From positions 124,001-188,000 of the forward strand of contig NSIL01000002.1 in assembly GCA_002737365.1 (NCBI GenBank): a stretch of DNA of 64,000 bases, read 5' to 3'. Made by a program: the position numbers and the translations under genes. This DNA is from Acidobacterium sp. Lineage in GTDB: Bacteria > Acidobacteriota > Vicinamibacteria > Vicinamibacterales > UBA2999. The notes beneath the pieces are model-generated. The model had not been told where the DNA came from and did not search any database. It saw only the letters and a list, made by a program, of their open reading frames with translations. Of the stretch, positions 26,773 to 34,878 are shown one piece after another (position 1 is the stretch's first letter; each line of letters begins with the position of its first letter).

Positions 26773-27327
26773 ATGCGTATCCGTAGCAACAAGGGCTTCA
26801 CGCTCATCGAACTGCTGATTGTCGTCGCCATCATTGGCATCATCGCCGCCATCGCCGTCCCCGGCCTGCTCCGCGCCCGCATGTCCGGCAACGAGGCGTC
26901 GGCCATCGGTTCGCTGCGCGCCATCAGCAGCTCGCAGCAGGCGTATGCGTCGAGCTGCGGCCAGGGCTTCTATGCCAAGGGCTTGTTGACGTTGGCTGAT
27001 CCCCCGACTGTCGGTGCGGTGGCCTTCATCAGCCCCGACCTCGGCACTGCGGCTGCCGGCGCTTCGGTCAGTAAGAGCGGCTACGAAGTGTTGATGGACG
27101 AGGCCACTGACGGCGCGGACAACACCGTGGCTGGTTGCAACCCCGCCGCCATCGTGGGCGCACTGAGCAGCTCCTACTACACGACGGCCGACCCGATCAC
27201 GCCCGGTTCGACGGGCACCCGCTACTTCTGGAGCAGCAATCTGGGCACCATCTACGTTGACTCCACGGCCGCGATTGCCGATACCGCCGGCAATGTGGCC
27301 CCGGCCAGCGGCTCGGTTCTGCAGTAA
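26773..27327 (+). CDS. pilA: Type IV major pilin
   Basis: The 184-residue prepilin starts MRIRSNKG|FTLIELLIVV: a short basic leader, the Gly-Phe cleavage site and Glu5, followed by the hydrophobic helix. Two cysteines only (C62 and C122) could form one disulfide. AGGAGA lies 9-14 bases upstream, supporting this ATG over an in-frame start at 26716. It stands alone behind a sigma-54 promoter and is followed by a hairpin. Confidence 0.95.
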   Translation: MRIRSNKGFTLIELLIVVAIIGIIAAIAVPGLLRARMSGNEASAIGSLRAISSSQQAYASSCGQGFYAKGLLTLADPPTVGAVAFISPDLGTAAAGASVSKSGYEVLMDEATDGADNTVAGCNPAAIVGALSSSYYTTADPITPGSTGTRYFWSSNLGTIYVDSTAAIADTAGNVAPASGSVLQ

Positions 27328-27344
27328 CACGACCAAGACGTGGA

Positions 27345-27380
27345 CAACGAGGGGTGTGGCACCAGGCGCACCCCTCGTTG
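27345..27380 (+). terminator. Hairpin after the pilin gene
   Basis: A perfect 12-bp stem (CAACGAGGGGTG with its complement) and a 12-base loop begin 18 bases after the pilin stop. No strong T-run follows. It may terminate or protect the abundant pilin mRNA. Confidence 0.6.
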
Positions 27381-27392
27381 CTCGTACAAGAG

Positions 27393-27398
27393 TAGAAT
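27393..27398 (+). promoter_or_regulatory. Candidate -10 element before the VKOR-DsbA gene
   Basis: TAGAAT sits 6 bases before the ATG at 27405, just after the pilin hairpin. If used, the transcript would be nearly leaderless. Confidence 0.4.
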
Positions 27399-27404
27399 CC
27401 CTGC

Positions 27405-28652
27405 ATGTCTCGCGCGTCAGCGACCGGGCTGGACAGCCCGCCGAAGAGCACCTGGTTCATTCTCTTTGCGCTTGTGGGGTTGGTGGCCTCGTCCGCATCG
27501 GCCTTCGTGCACTACCAACTCCTGAACGACCCGGCCTACGCCAGCTTCTGTGACGTCAATGCCACCTTCAGTTGCACCGAGGCGTATTCCAGCCGCTACG
27601 GGTCGGTGGCCGGCGTGCCGGTCGCCGTCTTTGGCATGATCTTCTTTGTGTTCGTACTGGGGCTGGTCGCGCTCTGTTCCTCGTCGGCGACCGCGGCCGG
27701 CAACCTGCCAGGGTATATCTTTGCGGCCTCGACGGTCGGCCTGGCCGTGGTCTTGTATCTTGCGTATGCGTCGTTCGTGATTCTCCAGGCAGTGTGCGTG
27801 TTGTGCGCTGGCACCTACGTTGCCGTTATCGGGCTGTTCCTGCTGTCAGGATCGGCCACCAGGTATCCCATGACCAGTCTTCCCAATCGTGCTGTTGCTG
27901 ATCTGCGCCTGTTGTTCCGCACGCCGTCGGCATGGGCCGCTGCTGTCGCATTTTTAATCGCGGCCGGGAGCGCCGTCATGTGGTTTCCGGGTCAGTCGGT
28001 CGCGACCGTCTCGGCTGAAGCTGCCGCGGCTGGCGAGCAAGCGCCGGCACCGCCCGTCCTGACGGCCGATCAGATCACCCAGTTCGAGGCCTACCTCGCC
28101 ACGCAGCCGCGCGTGCCGATGACCGCCCCGGCCGAGGGCGCCGCGGTAGTGATCGTGAAGTTCAACGATTACCAGTGCCCGCCCTGCCGGCAGACCTTCA
28201 TGGACTACAAGCCGGTGTTTGCCAAGTGGGCGAAGGAGCAGCCGGGCAAGGTTCGTTACGTGACGCGCGACTATCCGCTCGAGCGCCAGTGCAACGCTTT
28301 TGCGAACCAGGATATGCATCCGTCTGCGTGCGAAGCCGCCGTTGCCGTGCGCCTCGCGCGCGAGAAGGGCAAGGCCGAGGCCATGGAAGAGTGGGTCTTT
28401 GCGAACCAGCCCTCGCTAACGCCCGAGAGCGTGAAGGCTGCGGTCGTGACGGTGGCCGGCGTCACCGATTTCGACGCGCGGTTTGCGGCGACGCTCGAGC
28501 TGGTCAAGGCCGACATTGCCCAAGGCTCCGGCTTGAAAGTGTCGGGCACGCCGACGTTCTTCATGAATGGCCTGCGCTTGCCGGGCCTGCGGGCTGAGTA
28601 TTTCGACGTGGCGATCGCGTGGGAGCTGCGGCGGGTCACGAGCGCCAAGTAG
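27405..28652 (+). CDS. VKOR-DsbA fusion, disulfide-forming enzyme
   Basis: Residues 1 to about 150 form a vitamin K epoxide reductase-like membrane domain with several TMs, the loop cysteines C49 and C57 and the active-site C131-V-L-C134. A TM near residues 176-195 leads to a periplasmic thioredoxin/DsbA_4-type domain with C258-P-P-C261 and a cis-proline at P383 (SGTPTFFMNG). It should reoxidise itself through quinone and make disulfides in exported proteins. Its place next to cysteine-containing pilins suggests they are clients. Confidence 0.93.
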   Translation: MSRASATGLDSPPKSTWFILFALVGLVASSASAFVHYQLLNDPAYASFCDVNATFSCTEAYSSRYGSVAGVPVAVFGMIFFVFVLGLVALCSSSATAAGNLPGYIFAASTVGLAVVLYLAYASFVILQAVCVLCAGTYVAVIGLFLLSGSATRYPMTSLPNRAVADLRLLFRTPSAWAAAVAFLIAAGSAVMWFPGQSVATVSAEAAAAGEQAPAPPVLTADQITQFEAYLATQPRVPMTAPAEGAAVVIVKFNDYQCPPCRQTFMDYKPVFAKWAKEQPGKVRYVTRDYPLERQCNAFANQDMHPSACEAAVAVRLAREKGKAEAMEEWVFANQPSLTPESVKAAVVTVAGVTDFDARFAATLELVKADIAQGSGLKVSGTPTFFMNGLRLPGLRAEYFDVAIAWELRRVTSAK

Positions 28653-28664
28653 AGCCAAGTCAAG

Positions 28665-29624
28665 ATGTCTGCTGCGATTGAGACGGAGGGGCTCACCAAA
28701 GACTTCTCCGTTGGGTTCTGGCGTCCTCGTCCCTATCGCGCCCTCGATCACCTGACGCTGACGGTCGAGGCCGGTGAAGTCTTCGGCTTTCTCGGACCGA
28801 ATGGCGCCGGCAAGAGCACCATGCTCAAGCTGCTGATGCAGTTGCTGTATCCCACGTCTGGCGAGGCCCGCATCCTGGGCCGGCCGGCGGGGGATGCGGC
28901 CGTGCGGCAGCGGCTCGGCTTTCTCGCCGAGAATCCCTGCTACTACGATTACCTGACTGCCGAAGAAATGCTGGCGTACTTCGCGCGGCTGTTCGGTTAT
29001 CGCGGTGCCGAGGTGGGCACCCGCGTTGCGCGTGTCCTGGACGAGGTCGGCATTGGCAAGGAACGTCGGCTGCGCCTGCGGCAATTCTCCAAGGGCATGA
29101 TCCAACGCGTCGGCATGGCACAGGCGCTGCTCAACGATCCCGAAGTGCTGTTCCTGGATGAGCCGATGTCGGGTCTGGATCCGTTGGGCCGGCGTCACGT
29201 CCGCGATGTCATCCTCGCGCTGCGCGCCAAGGGCTGCACGGTCTTCTTCAGCTCCCACATCCTCTCCGACGCCGAAACCTTGTGCAGCCGCGTCGGCGTG
29301 CTGGTTCAGGGAAAGCTGGTCGCGTCGGGGCCACTCTCAGAGATCCTGGCGTTCGAGTTGAAGGGCTGGGAACTGGTGGTGGGATGTGGTCCGCAGCTCC
29401 ACGCGGAGCTGGCTACGTTGGCGCGGACGGTCACGCCGTTGAGCGACGGCCACGTGCTGCTGCACCTGGCGCCGGATGCCGAGCCCGATCGCGTAGTGGG
29501 GGAGTTGACGCGTCGCGGCGCACACATCGTGTCGTTGAATCCGGTTCGCGAAACCCTCGAAGACTACTTCGTCCAGGTGGTGGGCGCGACGGCCGACCGC
29601 GATGCCAGCGGAGTGGGCGCGTGA
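28665..29624 (+). CDS. ABC transporter ATP-binding protein, PilH-like by position
   Basis: A 319-residue ATPase: Walker A GPNGAGKS, signature FSKGMIQRVGMAQAL (SKGMxQR form), Walker B VLFLDEPMSGLD and the H-loop FFSSHILSD. A C-terminal ~90-residue extension resembles those of ABC-2 exporters. Its stop overlaps the permease start by 4 bases. In Myxococcus xanthus pilG-pilH-pilI lie between pilA and pilD, so this is probably the PilH counterpart. Confidence 0.9.
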   Translation: MSAAIETEGLTKDFSVGFWRPRPYRALDHLTLTVEAGEVFGFLGPNGAGKSTMLKLLMQLLYPTSGEARILGRPAGDAAVRQRLGFLAENPCYYDYLTAEEMLAYFARLFGYRGAEVGTRVARVLDEVGIGKERRLRLRQFSKGMIQRVGMAQALLNDPEVLFLDEPMSGLDPLGRRHVRDVILALRAKGCTVFFSSHILSDAETLCSRVGVLVQGKLVASGPLSEILAFELKGWELVVGCGPQLHAELATLARTVTPLSDGHVLLHLAPDAEPDRVVGELTRRGAHIVSLNPVRETLEDYFVQVVGATADRDASGVGA

Positions 29625-30427
29625 GGACGATCTGGATCGTCGCCGGTGCCTCGTTCAAGGAGTCGGTTCGCGATCGCGTGCCGTACACCATGGTGGTGTT
29701 CGCGGTCCTGATGATCGCGGCCTCGTACTTGCTCAGTGAGCTGACGGCCGGTCAGGACCTCAAGATCGTCAAGGACCTTGGCCTGGCGGCGATGTCGACC
29801 TTCGGCCTGGTGATCGCCGTGTTCATCGGTATTGGCCTGGTCTCGAAGGAAGTTGAGCGCAAGAGCGTCTTCGGCCTGCTGACCAAGCCGGTGAGCCGTA
29901 CGCAGTTCATCCTCGGCAAGTATTTGGGGTTGGTGACGACGCTGGCCGTCAACCTGACGGTCATGACGCTCGCCTATTACGCCGTGCTGTTCTACATGGA
30001 TGTGATCGCCACCGCCGGCATGAGAGCCAGCTGGGCGGCGCCGGCCCTCGATCCCCGTCAGCTCGTCGCCATCGTCCTGATCATGGGGCAGTTGGCGATG
30101 GTTACTGCCGTGGCGCTGCTGTTCTCCACGTTCTCGAGTCCGCTGTTGTCGGCGCTGCTCACCTCCGGGCTGTGGGTCGCCGGTCACTTCAACGGTGATC
30201 TGCGTCAGTTCGAGCAGGTGGTGGATCAGCCCGCTGTCGCCTGGATCGCGCGAGCGTTGTATTACCTCCTGCCCAATCTGGCTCCGTTCAACGTCAGGGC
30301 CGAAGTGGTCTACGGCCTGCCGGTGTCGGCGTCGCATGTGGGCTTCACGCTGCTGTACGCGCTGAGCTACAGCTCTGCGCTACTCGTGGCCGCCGTGGCG
30401 ATTTTCCGCCGCCGCGATTTCAAGTAG
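29621..30427 (+). CDS. ABC-2 type permease, PilI-like by position
   Basis: The 268-residue protein starts at a GTG overlapping the ATPase stop and shows six hydrophobic segments. The start RTIWIVAGASFKESVRDRVPY and the motif FGLLTKPVSRTQFILGKYLG are typical of the ABC-2/NosY-like family. With the preceding ATPase it forms an exporter. Its substrate is unknown and a role in pilus biogenesis is inferred from synteny. Confidence 0.88.
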   Translation: MRTIWIVAGASFKESVRDRVPYTMVVFAVLMIAASYLLSELTAGQDLKIVKDLGLAAMSTFGLVIAVFIGIGLVSKEVERKSVFGLLTKPVSRTQFILGKYLGLVTTLAVNLTVMTLAYYAVLFYMDVIATAGMRASWAAPALDPRQLVAIVLIMGQLAMVTAVALLFSTFSSPLLSALLTSGLWVAGHFNGDLRQFEQVVDQPAVAWIARALYYLLPNLAPFNVRAEVVYGLPVSASHVGFTLLYALSYSSALLVAAVAIFRRRDFK

Positions 30428-30436
30428 GCCGCCGCG

Positions 30437-31369
30437 ATGTCTGTGGTCCTGTCCAGCGCACCGTCACAGCGGCCTGCACGCCGGTGGCTGGCCGCCGCCG
30501 TCGCGGGCTTGCTGGTGTTGTCGATTGGTGTGCAAGTCGTCCGCGATCGCGGCTGGCAGCCGTACGTGCCGGCGACGCCCGTGTTGTGGCTTCAGTCCGG
30601 ACAGTTCTTGAAGCGCGCCTCGCTGGGCTTCGAGAACGTCGTGGCGGATGTCTATTGGATTCGGGCTGTCGTTTACTACGGCAGCATGCGGCGAGCCGTC
30701 GAAGGCCGTCGCGACTTCTCGCTGCTCGATCCGCTGCTCACCTTCGTGACGACGCTCGATCCGAAGTTCAGGGTGGCGTACCGGTTTGGTGCCATCTTTC
30801 TGACCGAAGCCTACCCGGATGGCCCGGGCCGGCCTGACCTGGCGATTGCGTTGCTGCAGCGGGGCATTGCCGCGAATCCCACCGCCTGGGAGTATTTTCA
30901 CGACATTGGCTTTGTCTATTACTGGTGGCTGCAGGACTATCAGGCCGCGGCCAGCTGGTTTGCGAAAGGCGCGCAGTTGCCTGACGCGCCGGAGTGGCTG
31001 CAACCGCTGGCCGCGACGACCCTGGCGCAGGGTGGTGACCGGCAGTCGTCGCTCCAACTGTGGCGGCAGTTAGGCGATTCCGACATCGAGTGGCTGAGGA
31101 GCACCGCCAAGCATCGGCTGACGCAGATCGACGCCATGGATCTGGTGGATGAAGTAAACCGCGCTGTCCGGCGCTTCACCACTCGCGAGGGCCGTCCCCC
31201 GCATGACTTTACCGAGGTCATCGCCCGCGAGCGCTTGCGCGGCTGGCCGCTCGACTCGACCGGCGTCCCGTTCGAGTACGACGCGGCCGCCAACCGCCTC
31301 GATGTCGGGCCGAAGTCCACGCTGTGGCCATTGCCATGGCCGCGCGAGGCGGGGAGAACGACGCCATGA
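30437..31369 (+). CDS. Membrane-anchored TPR-like protein in the pilus cluster
   Basis: A 310-residue protein with one N-terminal TM (WLAAAVAGLLVLSIGVQVV) and helical TPR-like repeats in the periplasmic part (LLDPLLTFVTTLDPKFRVAY, AIALLQRGIAANPTAWEY, AAASWFAKGAQLPDAPEWL). It overlaps the prepilin peptidase start by 4 bases. It may be the accessory partner of the ABC exporter (the PilG slot), but no sequence motif shows this. Confidence 0.75.
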   Translation: MSVVLSSAPSQRPARRWLAAAVAGLLVLSIGVQVVRDRGWQPYVPATPVLWLQSGQFLKRASLGFENVVADVYWIRAVVYYGSMRRAVEGRRDFSLLDPLLTFVTTLDPKFRVAYRFGAIFLTEAYPDGPGRPDLAIALLQRGIAANPTAWEYFHDIGFVYYWWLQDYQAAASWFAKGAQLPDAPEWLQPLAATTLAQGGDRQSSLQLWRQLGDSDIEWLRSTAKHRLTQIDAMDLVDEVNRAVRRFTTREGRPPHDFTEVIARERLRGWPLDSTGVPFEYDAAANRLDVGPKSTLWPLPWPREAGRTTP

Positions 31370-32136
31370 CCGGGAATTGGTTGCTCCTGAGCTACCTCGC
31401 GCTCATGGGGTCGTGCCTCGGCAGCTTCCTGAACGTCGTCATCTACCGGTTGCCGCGTGGGCAGTCGCTGGTCTCGCCGGGCTCGCGTTGCCCGCAGTGT
31501 AACTACGCGCTGCGTTGGTACGACAACCTACCGGTGGTCAGTTGGACGCTGCTGGGCGGCCGCTGCCGCCAATGCCATGCGTCGATCTCGGCGCAGTATC
31601 CGATGGTCGAGATCATCACGGCGCTGCTGTTCGTGCTCGTGGCTTGGCTGACGCCGGTCGGCCCGCTGCTGGTCAGCCGGTTAATCCTGGTCGCGATTCT
31701 GGTGGCGCTGTTTGGCATCGACCTCAAGCATCAGATTCTGCCGAACTCGATCACACTACCCGGCATCATCGTCGGCTTGCTGTTCAGCCTGATTACGCCG
31801 CCCGGTTGGCAGGACGCGCTGGTGGGGGCGGTGCTCGGCGCCGCCATCTTGTATGGCATTGCCGCCGCGTACTACGCCGTGCGCCGCGAAGAAGGCCTGG
31901 GCATGGGCGACGTCAAGATGCTGGCCATGGTGGGCGCCTTTCTCGGCTGGAAGGCGGTCCTGGTCACGCTGGTGTTGTCGTCGTTTTCAGGCGCCGCGAT
32001 CGGCCTGGCGCTGATTGCCGCGCAACGCGGCGGGATGAAACTGGCGCTCCCATTTGGAACGTTCCTCGCCCTCGGCGCGCTCGCCGCCATGTTGGTGGGC
32101 GAGCCACTGATCGCCTGGTACGCAGGATTCTTATAA
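31366..32136 (+). CDS. pilD: Prepilin peptidase / N-methyltransferase
   Basis: Cleaves and N-methylates prepilins. 256 residues from the ATG that overlaps the previous stop. The N-terminal domain has LGSFLNVVIYRLPRG and the zinc-type pairs C-P-Q-C and C-R-Q-C of the methyltransferase region. The two catalytic aspartates lie in GIDLKHQILPN and GMGDVKMLAMVG. An in-frame upstream reading from 31324 would duplicate coding of the previous gene and is not favoured. Confidence 0.95.
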   Translation: MTGNWLLLSYLALMGSCLGSFLNVVIYRLPRGQSLVSPGSRCPQCNYALRWYDNLPVVSWTLLGGRCRQCHASISAQYPMVEIITALLFVLVAWLTPVGPLLVSRLILVAILVALFGIDLKHQILPNSITLPGIIVGLLFSLITPPGWQDALVGAVLGAAILYGIAAAYYAVRREEGLGMGDVKMLAMVGAFLGWKAVLVTLVLSSFSGAAIGLALIAAQRGGMKLALPFGTFLALGALAAMLVGEPLIAWYAGFL

Positions 32137-32137
32137 C

Positions 32138-33385
32138 GTGCAGGATCTGACCCTCGCCGGACCCGCCTTGCTGGGACTCGCGCTGATCATCGCCATGCTG
32201 CTGATCGTGGCGGTTGTGATGCTTGTGCGCGCGGCGAGTGGGCGGACGCGCGCGCGCAAGGCTGATGGTGGTGACACCACCATGTTGTCGATGGCGCTGC
32301 AAGAGGCGGTCAACAAGCTCAAGGCACAGGAACGCCAGATGGCCGCTCGTGCCGAAGCGTCGGAGCGGCTCGCCGGGCAGATCGTCGAAGGCCTGACGTC
32401 GGGCATGGTGGTAGTCGATCGCGATGGCGCGGTGCAGACCCTGAATCCGGCGGCCAGGCGCATCCTGGGTCTTGACGCCGACGCGGGCACCGGGCCGATG
32501 ACGGACGGCTTTCGCCAGGTGCCGGCGCTGGCCGAGGTGATCGGCGAAGCGCTGCGGACCACCGCACCAATCGTACGCCGCACGGTCACGCTCGACCGGG
32601 GACCGCGGCCGGCGCACCTGGGCGTGACGGTCTCGCACCTCACCGGCGCTGACGGCGAGATGCAGGCCGTCGTCTGCCTCTTCACCGACCTCACCGCCGT
32701 GGTCGAACTCGAGGAACGCTTGCGCTTGAAGGAAGCGCTTGCTCGCCTCGGCGAACTGACCGCCGGCCTGGCGCACGAATTTCGCAATGGGCTCGCAACT
32801 ATTCACGGTTACGGCCGCCTGCTCGATCTGGACGCTTTGCCCGAACCCGCCCGCACGTACGTCGAAGGCATTCGCGCCGAGACCACCGCGCTTGGCGAAG
32901 TGGTTACCAACTTCCTCCGTTTCGCCAGGCCCGAACAGTTCGCCATGGCGCCCGTCGAGCTGCGCGCCATCGTGACGCGCGCGATCGACGACCTGCCCGG
33001 TGCAGCCGATGTCACCGTCTGCGAGGGTCAGTTTGCCACCGTCAATGGAGATGACGTGCTGTTGCGGCAGGCCTTCAGCAACCTGGTGCGCAACAGCCTC
33101 GAAGCGTGTGCAGGCGGCGCCACCACGCCGGCCATTGTCGTCCGCGGCGCCATCGAAGGAAACGATGTCTTCGTGACGGTAGATGACAACGGTCCGGGAT
33201 TAATACCAGCGGCGGTCGATCGTTTGTTCCAACCGTTCGCGACGACCAAGGCGGCTGGCACCGGGCTGGGGTTGGCGATCGTGCAGAAGGTGATCGTGTC
33301 GCACAACGGCGTGGTCGTTGCCGGCGCGAATCCCGCGGGCGGCGCGCGCTTCCAGGTGCGCCTGCCGATTTACAGCGGGTCGTAA
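32138..33385 (+). CDS. PAS-containing sensor histidine kinase (NtrB/PilS-like)
   Basis: A 415-residue kinase with a GTG start 1 base after pilD. One N-terminal TM (residues ~9-30), a short coiled coil, a PAS domain (GMVVVDRDGAVQTLNPAARR), HisKA with H213 (AGLAHEFRNGLATI), and an ATPase with N box FSNLVRNSLEA, G1 DDNGPGL and G2 GTGLGLAIV. It likely pairs with the NtrC-type regulator at 36225 and may replace the lost PilS. Confidence 0.9.
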   Translation: MQDLTLAGPALLGLALIIAMLLIVAVVMLVRAASGRTRARKADGGDTTMLSMALQEAVNKLKAQERQMAARAEASERLAGQIVEGLTSGMVVVDRDGAVQTLNPAARRILGLDADAGTGPMTDGFRQVPALAEVIGEALRTTAPIVRRTVTLDRGPRPAHLGVTVSHLTGADGEMQAVVCLFTDLTAVVELEERLRLKEALARLGELTAGLAHEFRNGLATIHGYGRLLDLDALPEPARTYVEGIRAETTALGEVVTNFLRFARPEQFAMAPVELRAIVTRAIDDLPGAADVTVCEGQFATVNGDDVLLRQAFSNLVRNSLEACAGGATTPAIVVRGAIEGNDVFVTVDDNGPGLIPAAVDRLFQPFATTKAAGTGLGLAIVQKVIVSHNGVVVAGANPAGGARFQVRLPIYSGS

Positions 33386-33411
33386 AATTTGCCTCGCCGC
33401 CCCGCCATGGT

Positions 33412-33430
33412 GTGATCAGAAACTGATCAC
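33412..33430. promoter_or_regulatory. Palindrome, possible activator-binding site
   Basis: GTGATCAG-AAA-CTGATCAC is a perfect 8-bp inverted repeat. It lies about 75-90 bases upstream of a -24/-12-like promoter, the usual place for an NtrC-type activator site. It could instead end the kinase transcript. A half-match (GATCAC, 26576-26581) sits about 80 bases before the pilA -24 element. Confidence 0.45.
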
Positions 33431-33501
33431 GGCAGACTTCGTGCCACGCTGGTCGCCAAAGAATCCGGCCAGCAATCGTCGATTGTCCACAATTCAGCCC
33501 C

Positions 33502-33517
33502 GGGCAGGGCGATTGCA
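33502..33517 (+). promoter_or_regulatory. Sigma-54-like promoter of the minor pilin genes
   Basis: GGGCAGGGCGATTGCA keeps GGCA, the G at the -24 end and TTGCA, with GG (33503-33504) and GC (33515-33516) 10 bases apart. Transcription would begin near 33527, almost at the ATG (33530). It is a weaker match than the pilA site. Confidence 0.5.
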
Positions 33518-33529
33518 CCATCCCGGTGC

Positions 33530-34030
33530 ATGCGACGCATTCCTGATTCCTCACACGATGGCTTCACGTTGGTCGAGACCGTGGTCGCGACCGGCATTCT
33601 GGTGACCGCTCTCGCTGGCCTTGCGCAACTGCTCGCGCTCAGCGTGCGCTCGACGCGCGAGGCCGGCTCGCAAAGCGCGGCGTTGATCGCCGCGCAAGAT
33701 AAGGTCGAGGCTCTGCGAGCCCTGGCCTTCACCTACGACGCGGCTGGGTCGGCGATCACTGCCCCTGAGCTCGCGGTCCGGAACAGCTTGAGCCTCGAGG
33801 ACGACACATTTGGGGCCGTGGACTACGTGGCTGCCAACGGCGCGGTCGTCGACGAGGAGGACGAAGGCCAGGGCGCGGTGTTCACCCGCCGCTGGCGGAT
33901 TACGTCACTCGACGCCTTCGTTCCAGAGGCCATCGTCATCGAGGTCTGCATGTTTCACTCGCCCGCCGAGGGCCTGCCGCTCGCGGCCTCGGAAGCGTGC
34001 CTGGCGACGGTGCGCGCGAGGCAGCCATGA
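33530..34030 (+). CDS. Minor pilin, PilV-like
   Basis: A 166-residue prepilin with leader MRRIPDSSHDG|FTLVETVVA: the Gly-Phe site and Glu5 are present, then a hydrophobic helix to about residue 35. It contains two cysteines (in VCMF and EACL). It overlaps the next pilin gene by 4 bases. Minor pilins of this sort prime pilus assembly. Confidence 0.87.
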   Translation: MRRIPDSSHDGFTLVETVVATGILVTALAGLAQLLALSVRSTREAGSQSAALIAAQDKVEALRALAFTYDAAGSAITAPELAVRNSLSLEDDTFGAVDYVAANGAVVDEEDEGQGAVFTRRWRITSLDAFVPEAIVIEVCMFHSPAEGLPLAASEACLATVRARQP

Positions 34031-34878
34031 CAAGGGGCATGGTTCTGGTCCGGCTAAAGCCGGACGCCACATTGGCCAGCGGGTTCTCACTGGTCGAACT
34101 GCTGGTGGCGCTGACGGTGTGCGCGTTGCTGTCGGGTGCCATCGCCGCGGTCACCCCACAGGCCCGTGCGGCGTTCGAGGCGACGCCGGAAGTGTTGGAC
34201 CTGCAGCAGCGCGAACGGACCGTCGCCGATGTCCTCACGCGCGAGCTGCGGTCCTCGGCCTTGCTCGTTGCGGTGCGGGACGATGGAACGGTTGGGGAGA
34301 AGGGAGCGGCGGTGACGCTGCTCGATTGGGATGACGAAGACGACCGGTACCACGCGATCGAGGTGATCAACATCGCCGGCCCGGGTCGTGGCGTGCTCGA
34401 CCTCGCCCAGTCAGGTCCGTCTGGCTCGCTGCTCCTGAAGTCGGGTGCGACCTGTCCATCCACCGGAGATGTCTGCGGCTTCGCCAAGGGAACGGCGGTG
34501 GCCATGGTGGACGTGGACGGCCGTGCTGAGGTGTTCACCGTCGGCGCACTCAACAGGACGACTCGCGCGCTGTCACCTTCGCACCGATTGAGCGGCGCGT
34601 ATCCGGCCGGGTCAGCGGTGTTTGAAGTGGCGGCCAATACGTACTATCTGGAGGAGCAGGCCGACGCCTCGTTCACCCTGGTTCGAGAAACCGCCGCCGG
34701 TGCCGTGCAGCCCATGGTCGACTTCGTGGCGGCGCTCAGCTTCGGCGAGTGGCGATCGTCGGGACAGCTGGTTGGTGTCGACATCAGGGTACGCCTGGAC
34801 GCGCGATCCGCGGTGCCGTCGCGCCGTGTGCCTGATCGCGTGCGCCAAATGTTGGTCACCTTGAGGAACCCGTCATGA
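34027..34878 (+). CDS. Minor pilin, PilW-like, with repeat-derived leader
   Basis: The 283-residue prepilin begins MTRGMVLVRLKPDATLASG|FSLVELLVAL. The leader is unusually long (19 residues) and part of it (V-R-L-K-P-D-A) is encoded by a perfect palindrome (34048-34065). The body has the PilW-like size and two cysteines close together (CPSTGDVC). The stop overlaps the next gene's start. A later start is not available before the cleavage site except the internal ATG at residue 5. Confidence 0.87.
   Translation: MTRGMVLVRLKPDATLASGFSLVELLVALTVCALLSGAIAAVTPQARAAFEATPEVLDLQQRERTVADVLTRELRSSALLVAVRDDGTVGEKGAAVTLLDWDDEDDRYHAIEVINIAGPGRGVLDLAQSGPSGSLLLKSGATCPSTGDVCGFAKGTAVAMVDVDGRAEVFTVGALNRTTRALSPSHRLSGAYPAGSAVFEVAANTYYLEEQADASFTLVRETAAGAVQPMVDFVAALSFGEWRSSGQLVGVDIRVRLDARSAVPSRRVPDRVRQMLVTLRNPS
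34048..34065. repeat. Short palindromic repeat, family C, inside a minor pilin leader
   Basis: GTCCGGCT-AA-AGCCGGAC is a perfect 8-bp inverted repeat lying in frame in the prepilin leader. The encoded phrase RLKPDAT resembles a peptide I recall recurring in unrelated acidobacterial proteins. No second copy was found in this window. Confidence 0.55.
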
